NCBI RefSeq assembly: GCF_000420025.1
Contig: NZ_ATUD01000005.1
Location: 124,001 to 188,000 of the forward strand
Direction: 5' to 3'
Source of the DNA: Patulibacter americanus DSM 16676
GTDB taxonomy: Bacteria; Actinomycetota; Thermoleophilia; Solirubrobacterales; Solirubrobacteraceae
Length of the DNA: 64,000 bases
The notes under the pieces were generated by a model, which did not search any database, was not told where the DNA came from, and saw only the letters and a list, made by a program, of their open reading frames with translations. The position numbers and the translations under genes are program-made. Below, piece after piece: positions 17,728-27,800 of the stretch (position 1 is the stretch's first letter; the number at the start of each line of letters is the position of its first letter).

Positions 17728-18453
17728 ATGACCCAACGCGCCGCCATCGTCACCGGAGCCTCGAGCGGCATCGGCCTCGCCATCGCCCGCGTGCTGGGGG
17801 AGGAGGGCTACGCCCTCACCCTCGCCGCCCGCCGGCCGGAGAAGCTCGAGACCGCCGCCAACGAGCTGCGCGAGGAGGGCTTCACCGTCCACCACGTCGC
17901 CGCGAAGCTGCAGGACGAGGACGAGGTGAAGCGCGTCGTCGCGGAGCACCGCGAGCGGTACGGCCGGCTCGACGTCCTCGTCAACAACGCGGGCGTCGGC
18001 ATCGGCGCCCCCGTCGCCGAGATCCAGACGAAGTACCTCGACATGCAGCTCGGCGTGAACCTGCGCTCGACGATGCTCTTCTACCGCGAGGCGATGGACC
18101 TGCTGCGCGAGGCGGGCCGCGAGCACCAGAGCGCGCTCGTCGTCAACACCGCGTCGATCACCGCGAAGTTCGGCGAGGCGTGGCTCTCCGTCTACGCCGC
18201 CACGAAGGCCGGCGTCGTGAACTGGACGGAGTCCATGCACCGCGAGCTCTCGGCCGAGGGCATCAAGTCCACGGCGCTCTGCCCGGGCTTCGTCGACACG
18301 CCGATGACGGACTTCGCGAAGGAGAGCGTCGAGGCCACCTCGATGATGACCCCCGCCGACATCGCGGAGTCCGTGCGGTTCCTGCTCAAGGTCTCCCCGG
18401 CGTGCTGCGTCCCGGAGATCCAGTTCGTCCGCCCCGGCGAGCGCATGATGTAG
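17728..18453 (+). CDS. Short-chain dehydrogenase/reductase
   Basis: 241 residues, classical SDR. The cofactor loop TGASSGIG is at 9-16, NNAG at 86-89, catalytic S143, Y156 and K160 (SVYAATKAG). Arg residues after strand 2 (AARRPEKL) favour NADP(H). The end of the protein has a substrate-lid region similar to FabG-like reductases. The start is clear: GAGGAG lies 7 bases before the ATG. Substrate is not predictable. It follows the OYE gene on the same strand and may be co-transcribed. Confidence 0.9.
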   Translation: MTQRAAIVTGASSGIGLAIARVLGEEGYALTLAARRPEKLETAANELREEGFTVHHVAAKLQDEDEVKRVVAEHRERYGRLDVLVNNAGVGIGAPVAEIQTKYLDMQLGVNLRSTMLFYREAMDLLREAGREHQSALVVNTASITAKFGEAWLSVYAATKAGVVNWTESMHRELSAEGIKSTALCPGFVDTPMTDFAKESVEATSMMTPADIAESVRFLLKVSPACCVPEIQFVRPGERMM

Positions 18454-18547
18454 GGAGAGGGGGCCGGGCCCCGTCCCGAGCGTCTCGGGCCGAACCGCAC
18501 AGGACTGCGGCGGGGCTCGGGCCACCCGGGAGGGGCCCGGGGGGCCA

Positions 18548-18553
18548 TAGACT
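18548..18553 (+). promoter_or_regulatory. -10 element TAGACT (leaderless gene at 18561)
   Basis: TAGACT ends 7 bases before the GTG start of the cytidylyltransferase-like gene; the same TAGACTCGCC block precedes 15616 and 53369. Confidence 0.6.
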
Positions 18554-18560
18554 CGCCGGC

Positions 18561-19304
18561 GTGCCGGACCTCGCACCGCCCCCCGAACTGCCCGTCGTGA
18601 TCCTCTGCGGGGGGCGCGGGACGCGCCTGGGGGCCGGGCAGACGCTGCCGAAGCCGCTCGTCGAGGTCGGCGGCCGGCCGATCGTCGAGCACATCGTCGG
18701 GCTCTACGCCGCGCAGGGCCAGCGTCGGTTCCTGCTCGCCGCGGGCTGGCACGCCGACCTGCTGTCCGCCGCCGTCGACGCCATCACGTGGCCGGACGGC
18801 GTGACGGTCTCGTGCGTCGACACGGGGGAGGACACGGAGACGGGCGGCCGCGTCCTCGCCCTCCGCGAGCGCCTGGACGGCGAACCGTTCCACCTCACCT
18901 ACGGCGACGGCCTGGCCGACGTGCGCCTGGCCGAGCTCGAGGACGCCCACCGGCGCGGGGGCCGGGCGGCGACGATCACCGTCGTCCGTCCCGAGCTGCA
19001 GTTCGGGATCGTCGAGTTGGCCGGGGACGGCGAGGTGCAGGGGTTCCGCGAGAAGCCGCGGTCCATGCACTGGATCAACGGCGGGTTCATGCGGCTGGAG
19101 CCCGACGTCTTCGACGTGCTCACGGAGGACACCGCCCTCGAGCGCGAGCCGTTCGAGCGGCTCGCCGCCGCCGGGCGCCTGCACAGCCACCGCCACGACG
19201 GCTTCTGGGCGTGCATGGACACCTACAAGGACGCGCGCCGCCTGAACGACCTGTGGGAGGCCGGCGAGGCGCCCTGGTCCGCCGTCTCCGCGGGCGCCCG
19301 TTGA
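18561..19304 (+). CDS. Glucose-1-phosphate cytidylyltransferase-like nucleotidyltransferase
   Basis: 247 residues. VVILCGGRGTRLGAGQTLPK is the sugar-nucleotidyltransferase signature. Alignment from memory with RfbF is good along the length: VDTGEDTETGGR (RfbF has VDTGxxxxTGGR), FHLTYGDGLADV, INGGFMRLEPDVFD, and FWACMDTYKD near the end. It would make CDP-glucose from CTP and glucose-1-phosphate, the first step to 3,6-dideoxyhexoses or 6-deoxyhexoses. Its neighbour at 19355 is a matching 4,6-dehydratase-like gene. The start GTG is 7 bases after TAGACT, hence leaderless. Other nucleotide specificities cannot be excluded. Confidence 0.82.
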   Translation: MPDLAPPPELPVVILCGGRGTRLGAGQTLPKPLVEVGGRPIVEHIVGLYAAQGQRRFLLAAGWHADLLSAAVDAITWPDGVTVSCVDTGEDTETGGRVLALRERLDGEPFHLTYGDGLADVRLAELEDAHRRGGRAATITVVRPELQFGIVELAGDGEVQGFREKPRSMHWINGGFMRLEPDVFDVLTEDTALEREPFERLAAAGRLHSHRHDGFWACMDTYKDARRLNDLWEAGEAPWSAVSAGAR

Positions 19305-19354
19305 GGCCGGTGCCGCCCGCGGGCGGGGGCGGCGACGTGGCAGGATGCCCGCCG

Positions 19355-20374
19355 ATGACGGTCTTCGGGGAGTCCATGCGCGGTCGGTCGGCCTTCGTCA
19401 CCGGGGCCTACGGCATGCTCGGCGCGTGGCTCGTCAAGGCCCTCCTCGAGCGCGGCGCCGCCGTCACGGTGCTGCGCCGCGACGAGGTGCCCGCCTCGAT
19501 GCTCGCGCTGGAGGGCCTCGAGGCCCGCTGCACCGTCGTGCGCGGCGACCTGCTCGACCCCGGCCTGATGGAGCGGGCCATCGGCGAGCACGAGTGCGAC
19601 ACCGTCTTCCACCTCGCGGCGCAGACCATCGTCGGCACCGCCCGCCGCTCGCCCGTGCCGACGTTCGAGGCGAACGTCCGCGGCACGTGGCTGCTCATGG
19701 ACGCCTGCCGCACCCAAGGCGTCCGCCGGGTCGTCGTCGCCGCGTCCGACAAGGCCTACGGCACGCACGACACGCTGCCCTACACGGAGGACATGCCGCT
19801 GCAGCCGCGGTTCCCGTACGACGTCTCGAAGGCCGCGACCGACCTCATCGCCCGCTCCTACTGGCACACCTACGGGGTGCCGGTGGCGACGACGCGCCTG
19901 GCCAACATCTACGGCGGCGGCGACCTCAACCGCTCGCGGCTGCTGCCCGAGGCGATCGCCGCGGTCCTGCGCGGGCGCGCCCCGGTCATCCGCTCGGACG
20001 GCTCGCCCGAGCGCGACTTCCTCTACGTCGAGGATGCGGTCGACGCGTACCTCGCGATCTGCGACGCGCTCGACGCCGACGAGGGCCTGGAGTCCGGCGC
20101 GGCCCCGCAGGCGCGGGGCGAGGCGTTCAACGCCGGCGGCGGCCGCCCGCACAGCGTCCGCTCCGTCATCGACGCCGTCGTCCGCGTGTCCGGCGTGGCG
20201 CTGCAGCCCGACGTCCGCGGCACGGGCGTCCCGTCCGCCGAGATCGACCGGCAGTACGTCGACGGCAGCAAGCTCACGCAGGCGACGGGCTGGTCGCCGC
20301 GGGTGGACCTCGACGACGGCATCGCCCGCACCATCGCCTGGTACCGCGCGCACCCGGACGCGATCGCGGCCTGA
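19355..20374 (+). CDS. NDP-sugar dehydratase/epimerase (CDP-glucose 4,6-dehydratase-like)
   Basis: 339 residues of the extended SDR family. GAYGMLGAW at 18-26 is the NAD-binding loop (G-x2-G-x2-G), FHLAAQTIVG at 85-94 the family signature, S131-D132-K133 replaces the Ser/Thr of simple epimerases as in 4,6-dehydratases, and Y155/K159 are catalytic. ANIYGGGDLNRSRLLPEAIA is the sugar-binding segment of RfbG-type enzymes. With the preceding cytidylyltransferase it would convert CDP-glucose to CDP-4-keto-6-deoxyglucose; no later deoxyhexose enzymes are adjacent. CAGGAT ends 8 bases before the ATG. Confidence 0.85.
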   Translation: MTVFGESMRGRSAFVTGAYGMLGAWLVKALLERGAAVTVLRRDEVPASMLALEGLEARCTVVRGDLLDPGLMERAIGEHECDTVFHLAAQTIVGTARRSPVPTFEANVRGTWLLMDACRTQGVRRVVVAASDKAYGTHDTLPYTEDMPLQPRFPYDVSKAATDLIARSYWHTYGVPVATTRLANIYGGGDLNRSRLLPEAIAAVLRGRAPVIRSDGSPERDFLYVEDAVDAYLAICDALDADEGLESGAAPQARGEAFNAGGGRPHSVRSVIDAVVRVSGVALQPDVRGTGVPSAEIDRQYVDGSKLTQATGWSPRVDLDDGIARTIAWYRAHPDAIAA

Positions 20375-20439
20375 CCGCCCGCGGGCCCCCGCCCGACTGC
20401 GTCGCGGTGCTCCGCCGCCGCGGACGCCCCGGCCCTCGC

Positions 20440-20445
20440 TACCCT
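20440..20445 (+). promoter_or_regulatory. -10 element TACCCT (leaderless yebC)
   Basis: TACCCT ends 6 bases before the ATG of yebC with no Shine-Dalgarno. Confidence 0.6.
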
Positions 20446-20451
20446 GGATCC

Positions 20452-21201
20452 ATGTCCGGGCACTCCAAATGGGCCAGCATCAAGCACAAGAAGGCGATCG
20501 TCGACTCACGCCGCGGCCAGGCGTTCACGAAGCTGAGCCGGCACATCACCATCGCGGCGAAGGAGGGCGGCGGTGACATCGTCGGCAACCCGGCCCTCGC
20601 CCTGGCCGTCCAGAAGGCCAAGGACGCGTCCATGCCCAAGGACAACATCCAGCGGGCGATCGACAAGGGCACCGGCGCCGGCGCAGACGCAGCGTCCTAC
20701 GAGAACGTGATGTACGAGGGCTACGGCCCCGGCGGCGTGGCCGTGCTGGTCGAGGCCCTGACGGACAACCGCAACCGCACCGGCGCCGACGTGCGCCACC
20801 TCTTCTCGAAGTCCGGGGGGAGCCTCGGCGAGCCCGGCTCCGTCGCGTACCTCTTCGACAAGAAGGGCGTCGTCGTGGTCGACGGCGAGAAGCACGGCGA
20901 GGACGACCTGATGGTCGCGGTCGAGGCCGGCGCCGACGACATCGAGGAGGACGACGGCACCTTCGAGATCATCACGGAGCCCACAGCCCTCACCGCCGTG
21001 CGCGAGGCGCTGGACGCCGCCGGCATCGAGTACGAGAGCGCCCAGCAGGTCTACCGCCCGACGGTCCGCACGCCGCTGGACGAGGAGGCCGCGGAGAAGC
21101 TCTCCAAGCTCATCGACTCCCTCGACGAGCACGACGACGTCTCCGAGGTCCACGCGAACTTCGACGTCTCCGACGACGTCCTCGAGCGCGTCTTCGGCTG
21201 A
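20452..21201 (+). CDS. yebC: YebC/PmpR-family protein
   Basis: 249 residues, full length. The N-terminus SGHSKWASIKHKKAIVDSRR is nearly invariant in the family, followed by KLSRHITIAAKEGG, PKDNIQRAIDKGTG and the GGVAVLVEALTDNRNRT strand. The family was described as a transcriptional regulator, and more recent work links it to relief of ribosome stalling at proline stretches; this genome region is rich in poly-Pro proteins. It lies upstream of ruvCAB as in many bacteria. Its stop codon is followed directly by the ATG of the glycosyltransferase at 21202. Confidence 0.97.
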   Translation: MSGHSKWASIKHKKAIVDSRRGQAFTKLSRHITIAAKEGGGDIVGNPALALAVQKAKDASMPKDNIQRAIDKGTGAGADAASYENVMYEGYGPGGVAVLVEALTDNRNRTGADVRHLFSKSGGSLGEPGSVAYLFDKKGVVVVDGEKHGEDDLMVAVEAGADDIEEDDGTFEIITEPTALTAVREALDAAGIEYESAQQVYRPTVRTPLDEEAAEKLSKLIDSLDEHDDVSEVHANFDVSDDVLERVFG

Positions 21202-22458
21202 ATGCCGACCCCCGACCCGGGCGCCGTCCCGGACGGCACCGGGCGGGGAGACCTCGCGGGCCTGCGGGTCCTCGCGATCTCGAGCCTGTACCCGCCGCAC
21301 CACCTCGGCGGGTACGAGCTCCTCCACCGCGAGGTCGACGAGGAGCTGCGCGCCCGCGGGATCGACCTGCGGGTGCTCGCCACGGACCATGAGGAGCCCG
21401 ACGCCCGGCACCGCGGGTCGGTCGAGCCGCCCGACGTCCACCGCGAGCTGCGCTCGTACTGGCGCGACCACGCCTTCCCGCGCATGACGCCCGGCGCCGT
21501 CCTGGCCCTCGAGCGTCACAACCACCGCGTGCTGCACCGGCACCTCGAGGAGCACCGGCCCGACGTCGTCGCCTTCTGGGCGATGGGGGGCATGAGCCTC
21601 TCCCTGCTCGGTGCCGTGCGCACCGCGGGGCTGCCGGCCGTGCACGTCGTCCACGACCGCTGGCCCGTGTTCGGTCCGCAGTTCGACCGCTTCGCCCGCG
21701 GGATCCGCCCGCTCGGGCCGGCGCGTGGCGCGCTGGCGCGGCGGCTCGGCAGCGACCGGCCCCGGCGCCCGGAGGGCACCGTGCTCGTCACCGCCGCCGC
21801 GCTCGCCGACGAGCTGCGCCGGGTCCGCGCCGTCCCCGCGGACGCCCGCGTGGTGCCCGTCGGCGTCGACGTGCCGGACGAGCTTCCGCCGGCGCCCCTG
21901 TGGCGCGGGCGCCTGCTCGGCCTGGGGCGGCTCGACCCGCGCTCGGGCGCCGACCGGGTGATCGCCGCGGCGGCGGTGCTCGGACCGGCGTTCCGCATGA
22001 CGCTCGCGGGCGAGGCGGAGCCGGCCGTCGCCCGCGCGCTGCGGGAGCGGGCCGACGAGTCCGGCGTCGGGCCACGGCTCACCCTCTCGGGCCGGGTCGA
22101 TCCGGCCGCGCTGCGCGACCTGCTCGAGGGCCACGACGTCGCGATCTTCCCCTCGACGCTGCCCGGCGGGACGGGCCTCGCGGTCCTGCACGCGATGGCC
22201 CACGGCGTTCCCGTGATCGCCGCGGACGTCGACGGCTACCCCGCGGCGCTCCGTGACGGCCGGGACGCGCTCCTCGTGCCGCCCGGGGACACCGACGCCC
22301 TCGCCGCGACCGTCCGCCGGCTCCAGACGGACCCCGAGCTGCGCAGCCGGCTGCGCGACGGGGGCCGCGCGACCGCGCTCCTGCACGACGCCGGACGCTT
22401 CCGCCGCGACGTCGCCGACGCGATCGTGGACGCCGCACACCGGCGCGCGGGCGGATGA
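21202..22458 (+). CDS. Glycosyltransferase family 4
   Basis: 418 residues, GT-B fold. VLAISSLYPPHHLGGYELLH at the N-terminus is the Gly-rich acceptor-side loop of GT4 enzymes. The C-terminal lobe has LLGLGRLDPRSGADRVIAAA, LSGRVDPAALRDLLEGHD and FPSTLPGGTGLAVLHAMAHG, with the E-x7-E motif altered to G-x7-A or similar (no clear first Glu), which is unusual for the family. It would add a hexose from an NDP donor to an envelope glycan or lipid. The start abuts the yebC stop, so it is coupled to yebC and interrupts the usual yebC-ruvC adjacency. Confidence 0.8.
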   Translation: MPTPDPGAVPDGTGRGDLAGLRVLAISSLYPPHHLGGYELLHREVDEELRARGIDLRVLATDHEEPDARHRGSVEPPDVHRELRSYWRDHAFPRMTPGAVLALERHNHRVLHRHLEEHRPDVVAFWAMGGMSLSLLGAVRTAGLPAVHVVHDRWPVFGPQFDRFARGIRPLGPARGALARRLGSDRPRRPEGTVLVTAAALADELRRVRAVPADARVVPVGVDVPDELPPAPLWRGRLLGLGRLDPRSGADRVIAAAAVLGPAFRMTLAGEAEPAVARALRERADESGVGPRLTLSGRVDPAALRDLLEGHDVAIFPSTLPGGTGLAVLHAMAHGVPVIAADVDGYPAALRDGRDALLVPPGDTDALAATVRRLQTDPELRSRLRDGGRATALLHDAGRFRRDVADAIVDAAHRRAGG

Positions 22459-22480
22459 CCCCGCGCCCGATCCCGGTCGA

Positions 22481-22498
22481 CACGAACAGCTGTTCGTG
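22481..22498 (+). promoter_or_regulatory. LexA/SOS box upstream of ruvCAB
   Basis: CACGAACAGCTGTTCGTG is an 18-bp perfect palindrome containing the CGAAC-N4-GTTCG core. It ends 22 bases before the CAGAAT -10 of ruvC, so LexA bound here would cover the -35 region. Confidence 0.85.
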
Positions 22499-22520
22499 GG
22501 AAGGCGTCCGGCCCTCCGCG

Positions 22521-22526
22521 CAGAAT
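22521..22526 (+). promoter_or_regulatory. -10 element CAGAAT (leaderless ruvC)
   Basis: CAGAAT ends 6 bases before GTG 22533. Confidence 0.5.
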
Positions 22527-22532
22527 GGCGGT

Positions 22533-23027
22533 GTGGTGACCGTCCTCGGCATCGATCCCGGCCTGGCCAACACCGGCTACGGCGTCGTCCAACGACGCGG
22601 TGGCGGCATGGTCGCGCTCGACGGCGGCGTCATCGCGACGGCCGCCGGCACCGAGCTCGGCGAGCGCCTCCAGCGCATCCACGACGCGGTCTGCCAGCTC
22701 ATCGACCACCACCGACCCGTGGCGCTGGCGATGGAGTCCCTGTACTTCGGCAAGAACGTGTCGAGTGCGCTCGTCGTCGGCCAGGCGCGCGGCGTCGTGC
22801 TGCTCGCGGCCGCCCAGCGCGGCGTGGTCTGCCTCGACTACACGCCGCAGCAGATCAAGGGCGCGGTCTGCGGCTCGGGCAGCGCCGACAAGGCGCAGGT
22901 CCAGCGCATGGTGCAGGCGCTCCTGCGGCTGGCCGAGCCGCCGCGGCCCGACCACGCCGCCGACGCGCTGGCCGCCGCCATCTGCCACGCCAACCACGCG
23001 CCGTTCCGCGCGGCGGTCCCGGCGTGA
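22533..23027 (+). CDS. ruvC: Holliday junction resolvase RuvC
   Basis: 164 residues from GTG 22533 (the adjacent GTG 22536 is the alternative; a longer frame from 22455 crosses the SOS box and is rejected). RNase-H-like resolvase: D8 in [14 protein letters not shown]68 in [10 protein letters not shown], and D140/D144 in [14 protein letters not shown] form the metal site. It cuts four-way junctions held by RuvAB. The stop overlaps ruvA as GTGA. The LexA-type palindrome upstream makes the operon damage-inducible by inference. Confidence 0.97.
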   Translation: MVTVLGIDPGLANTGYGVVQRRGGGMVALDGGVIATAAGTELGERLQRIHDAVCQLIDHHRPVALAMESLYFGKNVSSALVVGQARGVVLLAAAQRGVVCLDYTPQQIKGAVCGSGSADKAQVQRMVQALLRLAEPPRPDHAADALAAAICHANHAPFRAAVPA

Positions 23028-23623
23028 TCGCCCTCCTGCGGGGCGCCGTCCACGAGCACCGGGCGGACAGCGTCGTGCTGCTGACCTCGGGCGGCGTCGG
23101 GTACGTCCTGAACTGCTCGAACACCACCCTCGCCGCCCTGCCGCCCGCGGGGGAGGAGGTCACGCTGCTCTGCCACCTCGCCGTGCGCGAGGACGCCATG
23201 ACCCTCTTCGGCTTCGGCTCCGAGCCCGAGCGCGATCTCTTCCACCTGCTGCTGACCGTGCAGGCCGTCGGCCCGAAGCTCGCGCTGGCCGTGCTGTCGA
23301 TGGGCGGCCCGGACGACGTCGCGACGAGCATCGCCGGCGGCGACGCCAAGCGGCTCCAGGGGGTCCCCGGCGTCGGCAAGCGCACCGCCGAGCGCATCGT
23401 CTCCGAGCTGCAGGACAAGCTCGCGGGCCGCGCCCCGGTCGGCACCACGGGCACGGGCAAGGCGGCGCGCTCCGTCGTCACCGCCACGCCCACGGACGAG
23501 GCCCGCGACGGCCTGCTCGGCCTGGGCCTGGCCCCGGACGAGGTCGACACGCTGCTGGCCGTCGCCCACGGCGAGACGGCCGCCGAGATCATCGCCGACG
23601 CCCTGCGGCGGTCCCGCCGGTGA
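23024..23623 (+). CDS. ruvA: Holliday junction branch-migration protein RuvA
   Basis: 199 residues. It has the OB-fold N-terminal domain ([20 protein letters not shown], then GVGYVLNCS), the double helix-hairpin-helix DNA-binding core ([20 protein letters not shown] and [20 protein letters not shown]), and the C-terminal RuvB-binding three-helix domain ([20 protein letters not shown]). It is a tetramer that grips the junction and loads RuvB. GTG start and stop each overlap the neighbouring genes by four bases, giving tight coupling of ruvC-ruvA-ruvB. Confidence 0.97.
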   Translation: MIALLRGAVHEHRADSVVLLTSGGVGYVLNCSNTTLAALPPAGEEVTLLCHLAVREDAMTLFGFGSEPERDLFHLLLTVQAVGPKLALAVLSMGGPDDVATSIAGGDAKRLQGVPGVGKRTAERIVSELQDKLAGRAPVGTTGTGKAARSVVTATPTDEARDGLLGLGLAPDEVDTLLAVAHGETAAEIIADALRRSRR

Positions 23624-24747
23624 GCGCCTGGGGCCGCGGCCGGCGCCCGGGCGACGGGGACGAGCCGCGCGAGGAGCACGAGCCCGACCCGATCGGCCAC
23701 CCCTTCGGCTCCGGCATCCGCACCCCCGACGCGGGCGACGCCGACGCCGGCCGGCTCCCGGAGCCCGCCCTGCTCTCCGGCGAGGAGGAGGCCGAGGACC
23801 TCTCGCTGCGTCCGCGCAGCCTCGACGAGTTCGTCGGCCAGCGGCACGTCGCCGAGCAGCTCGCGATCGCCGTCGACGCGGCCCGCGGCCGCGGCGACGC
23901 GCTCGAGCACGTGCTCCTCGCGGGCCCCCCGGGCCTCGGCAAGACCTCCCTGGCGCGCATCCTGGCGGAGGAGATGAACGCGCCCTTCGTGCCGACCGCC
24001 GGCCCGTCCTTGGAGCGCAAGGCCGACGTCGCCGCGCTCCTGACGGCGCTCGAGCCCGGCAGCGTCTTCTTCGTCGACGAGCTGCACCGGCTGCCGAAGG
24101 CGCTGGAGGAGACGCTCTACCCGGCGATGGAGGACCGGCAGCTGCCGGTGACGATCGGCCAGGGCATCGGGGCACGGGTCGTCACGCTCGACCTGCCGCC
24201 CTTCACGCTCGTCGGCGCCACCACCCGCGCGGGCCTGCTGTCCCGCCCGCTGCGCGACCGCTTCGGCCTGCAGCAGCGGCTCGAGCCCTACGGGCTGGAC
24301 GACCTGGTGTCGATCGTCCACCGCTCCGCCGGCCTTCTGGGTCTCGAGGTCGAGGACGACGGCGCCCGCATGGTCGCCCGCCGCGCCCGCGGCACGCCGC
24401 GCGTGGCCAACCGCCTGCTGCGCCGCGTGCGCGACTACGTCGAGGTGCGCACCGGCGGCACGGTGACGGGCGAGGCGGCGGCCGCGGCGCTCGACCTGCT
24501 CGGCGTCGACGCGCTGGGCCTCGACCGGCTCGACCGCGAGATCCTGCGCTGCATCTGCGCGATGTTCGCCGGCGGGCCCGTGGGCCTCGCCACGCTGTCG
24601 GCGGCGGTGGGCGAGGAGGCCGACACGATCGAGGACGTGTACGAGCCCTACCTGCTGCAGCAGGGCCTGTTGCAGCGCACACCGCGGGGCCGTACGGCCA
24701 CCCCGCTGGCGTTCGAGCACCTGGGGCTCGAGGCTCCAGGCCCCTGA
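23620..24747 (+). CDS. ruvB: Holliday junction helicase RuvB
   Basis: 375 residues. AAA+ motor: Walker A GPPGLGKT at 102-109, Walker [11 protein letters not shown], sensor 1 [12 protein letters not shown], arginine finger region RPLRDRFG, and sensor 2 [13 protein letters not shown] winged-helix DNA-binding domain completes the C-terminus ([20 protein letters not shown], then [17 protein letters not shown]). The N-terminus carries about 40 extra acidic, probably disordered residues before the usual [16 protein letters not shown] overlap with ruvA. In most relatives yajC would follow; none is present here. Confidence 0.97.
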   Translation: MSAWGRGRRPGDGDEPREEHEPDPIGHPFGSGIRTPDAGDADAGRLPEPALLSGEEEAEDLSLRPRSLDEFVGQRHVAEQLAIAVDAARGRGDALEHVLLAGPPGLGKTSLARILAEEMNAPFVPTAGPSLERKADVAALLTALEPGSVFFVDELHRLPKALEETLYPAMEDRQLPVTIGQGIGARVVTLDLPPFTLVGATTRAGLLSRPLRDRFGLQQRLEPYGLDDLVSIVHRSAGLLGLEVEDDGARMVARRARGTPRVANRLLRRVRDYVEVRTGGTVTGEAAAAALDLLGVDALGLDRLDREILRCICAMFAGGPVGLATLSAAVGEEADTIEDVYEPYLLQQGLLQRTPRGRTATPLAFEHLGLEAPGP

Positions 24748-24852
24748 ACGACGCCTGAAGGAGAGCTCAGTACCCGCTGCTCCGGGGACGCACGCGTTCC
24801 TGTCTCCGGACCGACGTCACAGGGCCGCGGCTCGATCCGTCCGGTCGACGGG

Positions 24853-24858
24853 TACGCT
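24853..24858 (+). promoter_or_regulatory. -10 element TACGCT before secDF
   Basis: TACGCT ends 12 bases before the ATG of secDF, so the leader would be 0-5 bases. Confidence 0.5.
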
Positions 24859-24870
24859 TGCCGTCGCGCT

Positions 24871-27800
24871 ATGACCGATCGTCGCCGCAACTCCTTCATC
24901 CTGCTGTTCGTCGCAGCGCTCGTCATCGCGTCGGTGTACGTGTTGGTGAGCAAGCCGACGCAGAGGGGCCTAGACCTCCAGGGTGGCGTTCAGCTCATCT
25001 ACCAGGTGAGCCCGACCTCGGGCGAGGCCGTCACGGACGACGCGATCCAGCGCACGATCGACGTGATGCAGGACCGCGTCAACGCCTTCGGCGTCGGCGA
25101 GGCCGAGATCCAGAAGTCCGGCACGGACCAGATCGTGGTCTCCCTGCCGGCGATCACGAACACGGCCGAGGCCGAGCGCCGCGTCGGCACGACCGCCGAG
25201 CTGCGCTTCTACGACTGGGAAGCGGTCGTCGTCGGCGAGAACGGCAAGACGGATCCGACCGACCCGGAGGTCACCGGCACCGGCACCGGCGTCGGCGGCG
25301 CCGAGCGCGGCAGCACCATCGCGCTCACGAAGTACGAAGCGATCATGCGGGCGAAGGACCTGCAGCCGACGGACAACCCGCCCGGCACCCTTCCGCCGCT
25401 CGGCGACCAGTGGTTCCTGGTCAACGACAAGCAGAAGAAGGTCCTGAACGCCTCCCCGGGTACGACGGTCGAGGACCTGAAGGCCGACCGCAAGCTCGCG
25501 CCGCTGCTCACCGCCGACAAGGAGCCGCGTCCCGGCGAGCGCTTCGTGAAGGTGCCCAAGGGCTACCGGGTCATCCAGGCCGCGGCCGACGTGAACCAGG
25601 CCGGCGAGTCGATTCCCGCCGGCGACAAGTGGTTCGTCATCCGTGACCGTCCGGCGCTGCAGGGCAAGGACATCAAGGACCCGGCCCAGAGCGTCTCGCA
25701 GACGCCTGGCGGCGGCCCGATCGTCACGTTCGACTTCACGAGCGAGGGCCGCAAGAAGTGGAAGGACACGACGGCCGAGATCGCCCGTCGCGGCGCCGAC
25801 AACTGCCTGCCGCAGCAGGGGGAGACCCGCCAGCAGCGCGGGATCCGCTGCAACAACCACTTCACGATCGTTCTCGACCAGCAGGCGGTCTCGTCGCCGA
25901 CGATCGACTTCGAGGACAACCCGGACGGCATCGGCGGCGCCGGCGGCTCGCAGATCGAGGGCTCCTTCACCTTCCAGCAGGCCAAGAACCTGGCCGACCT
26001 CCTGAAGTCCGGCTCGCTGCCGCTGCGCCTCGACGTCATCTCCTCTCAGCAGGTCTCCGCGACCCTGGGCCAGGAGGCGCTGAACGAGGGCCTGCTGGCC
26101 GGCGTCGTCGGCTTCGGCATCGTCGCGCTGTTCCTCGTCGGCTTCTACCGCTTCCTCGGCGTCATCGCCGTCATCGGCCTCGGCGTCTACACGGTCTTCT
26201 TCCTGGCGATCGTGAAGATGGTGCCGATCGTCCTGACGCTGCCGGGCATCGCCGGTCTGATCCTCACGATCGCCGTCGCGGCCGACGCGAACATCGTCAT
26301 CTTCGAGCGCGTCAAGGACGAGCTGCAGGACGGGAGATCCGTTCCGCGAGCCATCAAGGACGGCTACCGCAAGGGCCTCTCGGCGATCATCGACGGCAAC
26401 GTCATCACGTTCCTCGTCGCGTTCGTCCTGTTCCTCGTCGCGACCGCCGGCGTGAAGGGCTTCGCCTTCAACCTCGGCATCGGCGTCATCGTGTCGATGT
26501 TCACCGCGGTGCTGCTGACGCAGGCCATCCTCGGCCTCGCGTCGCGCTCGCCGCTCATCACGCACCCGGCCATGCTCGGCGCGCGCTCGCGCAAGCCGTT
26601 CTGGCACCGCTTCGACTTCGTCGGCGCGTCCCGCTGGTTCTTCGCGGCCTCGGGCATCATCCTGGCCATCGGCGCGTTCGCCATCGGCGGCAAGGGCCTG
26701 AACTTCGGCATCGACTTCGAGTCGGGCACGCAGATCACCGCGACCGCCCGCGAGGGGACCACCGTCGAGGACGTCCGCGAGGCGCTCGCGCCCGCCGGCC
26801 AGAGCCGCGCCGAGATCACGTCCGTGACGCCCCGTGGCGAGGCCGCACGTCAGGGCGCGAGCTTCCAGATCCAGACCGAGGCGCTCTCGCCGGACCAGGA
26901 GCGGCAGGTCAACGTCGCACTCGAGCGCGGCGTCGGCGTGTCGCCGGACCAGATCAACTCGAACACCGTCGGGCCGACGTTCGGCGAGACCGTCGCCAAG
27001 ACGGCGGTGATCGCGCTCATCGCGTCCTTCGTGCTGATCGCGTTCGTCATCTGGTTCCGGTTCGGGCTGCGGTACACGATCCCGATCCTGATCGCGGTGA
27101 TCCACGACCTCTTGATCACGGCGGGCATCTACGCCCTGACCGGGGCGGAGGTCACGGCATCGACCGTGGCGGCCCTGCTGACGATCATCGGCTACTCGCT
27201 CTACGACACGATCATCGTGTTCGACCGCATCCGCGAGAACCTCAAGCGGCTCCCGTCGGCGGCGTTCAGCCAGATCGTCAACCGCTCGATGAGCGAGGTG
27301 CTCGGCCGGTCGCTGATCACGTCCTTCTCCGTCGGCCTGCCGACGCTGGCGCTGATGCTGTTCGGCGGCGAGACGCTGCAGGACTTCGCGCTGGCGATGC
27401 TGATCGGCACGATCTCCGGCGCCTACTCGTCGGTGTTCATCGCCGCCCCGGTGCTCACGGAGTGGATGGAGCGCGTCCCCGCGTTCCGCAACCGCCGCGC
27501 CCGGCTGAAGGCCGCCAACGGCGGCGTCCTCCCGCCGTACCCCGAGCGGGGCACGCGTGAGGTCGACCCGGAGTCGCGCAAGCGCCCGATCTCGCGCATC
27601 ACCGAGCCCGACGTCGCCGGTCAGCCCGTCTCGAAGAGCGAGTTCGACCAGATGGTCCAGGAGCTCGGCATCGACACCTCGCCGGGGGCGACGCTCCGCG
27701 CGGACGCCCCGGCGCCCGGCACGGTGCCGCAGCCGAAGCGGCCGGGCAAGGCCAAGCGCGAGCCCGAGCCCGAGCCCGAGGCGGCGCCGGATCCCGACGC

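Noticed and set aside
22455..22532. ATG 22455 as the ruvC start
   Set aside because: The added residues cross the LexA palindrome and the -10 element, and are not part of RuvC, which begins at VTVLGIDPG.
24748..24870. Search for yajC between ruvB and secDF
   Set aside because: The gap is only 123 bases and no frame encodes a membrane helix plus basic tail.
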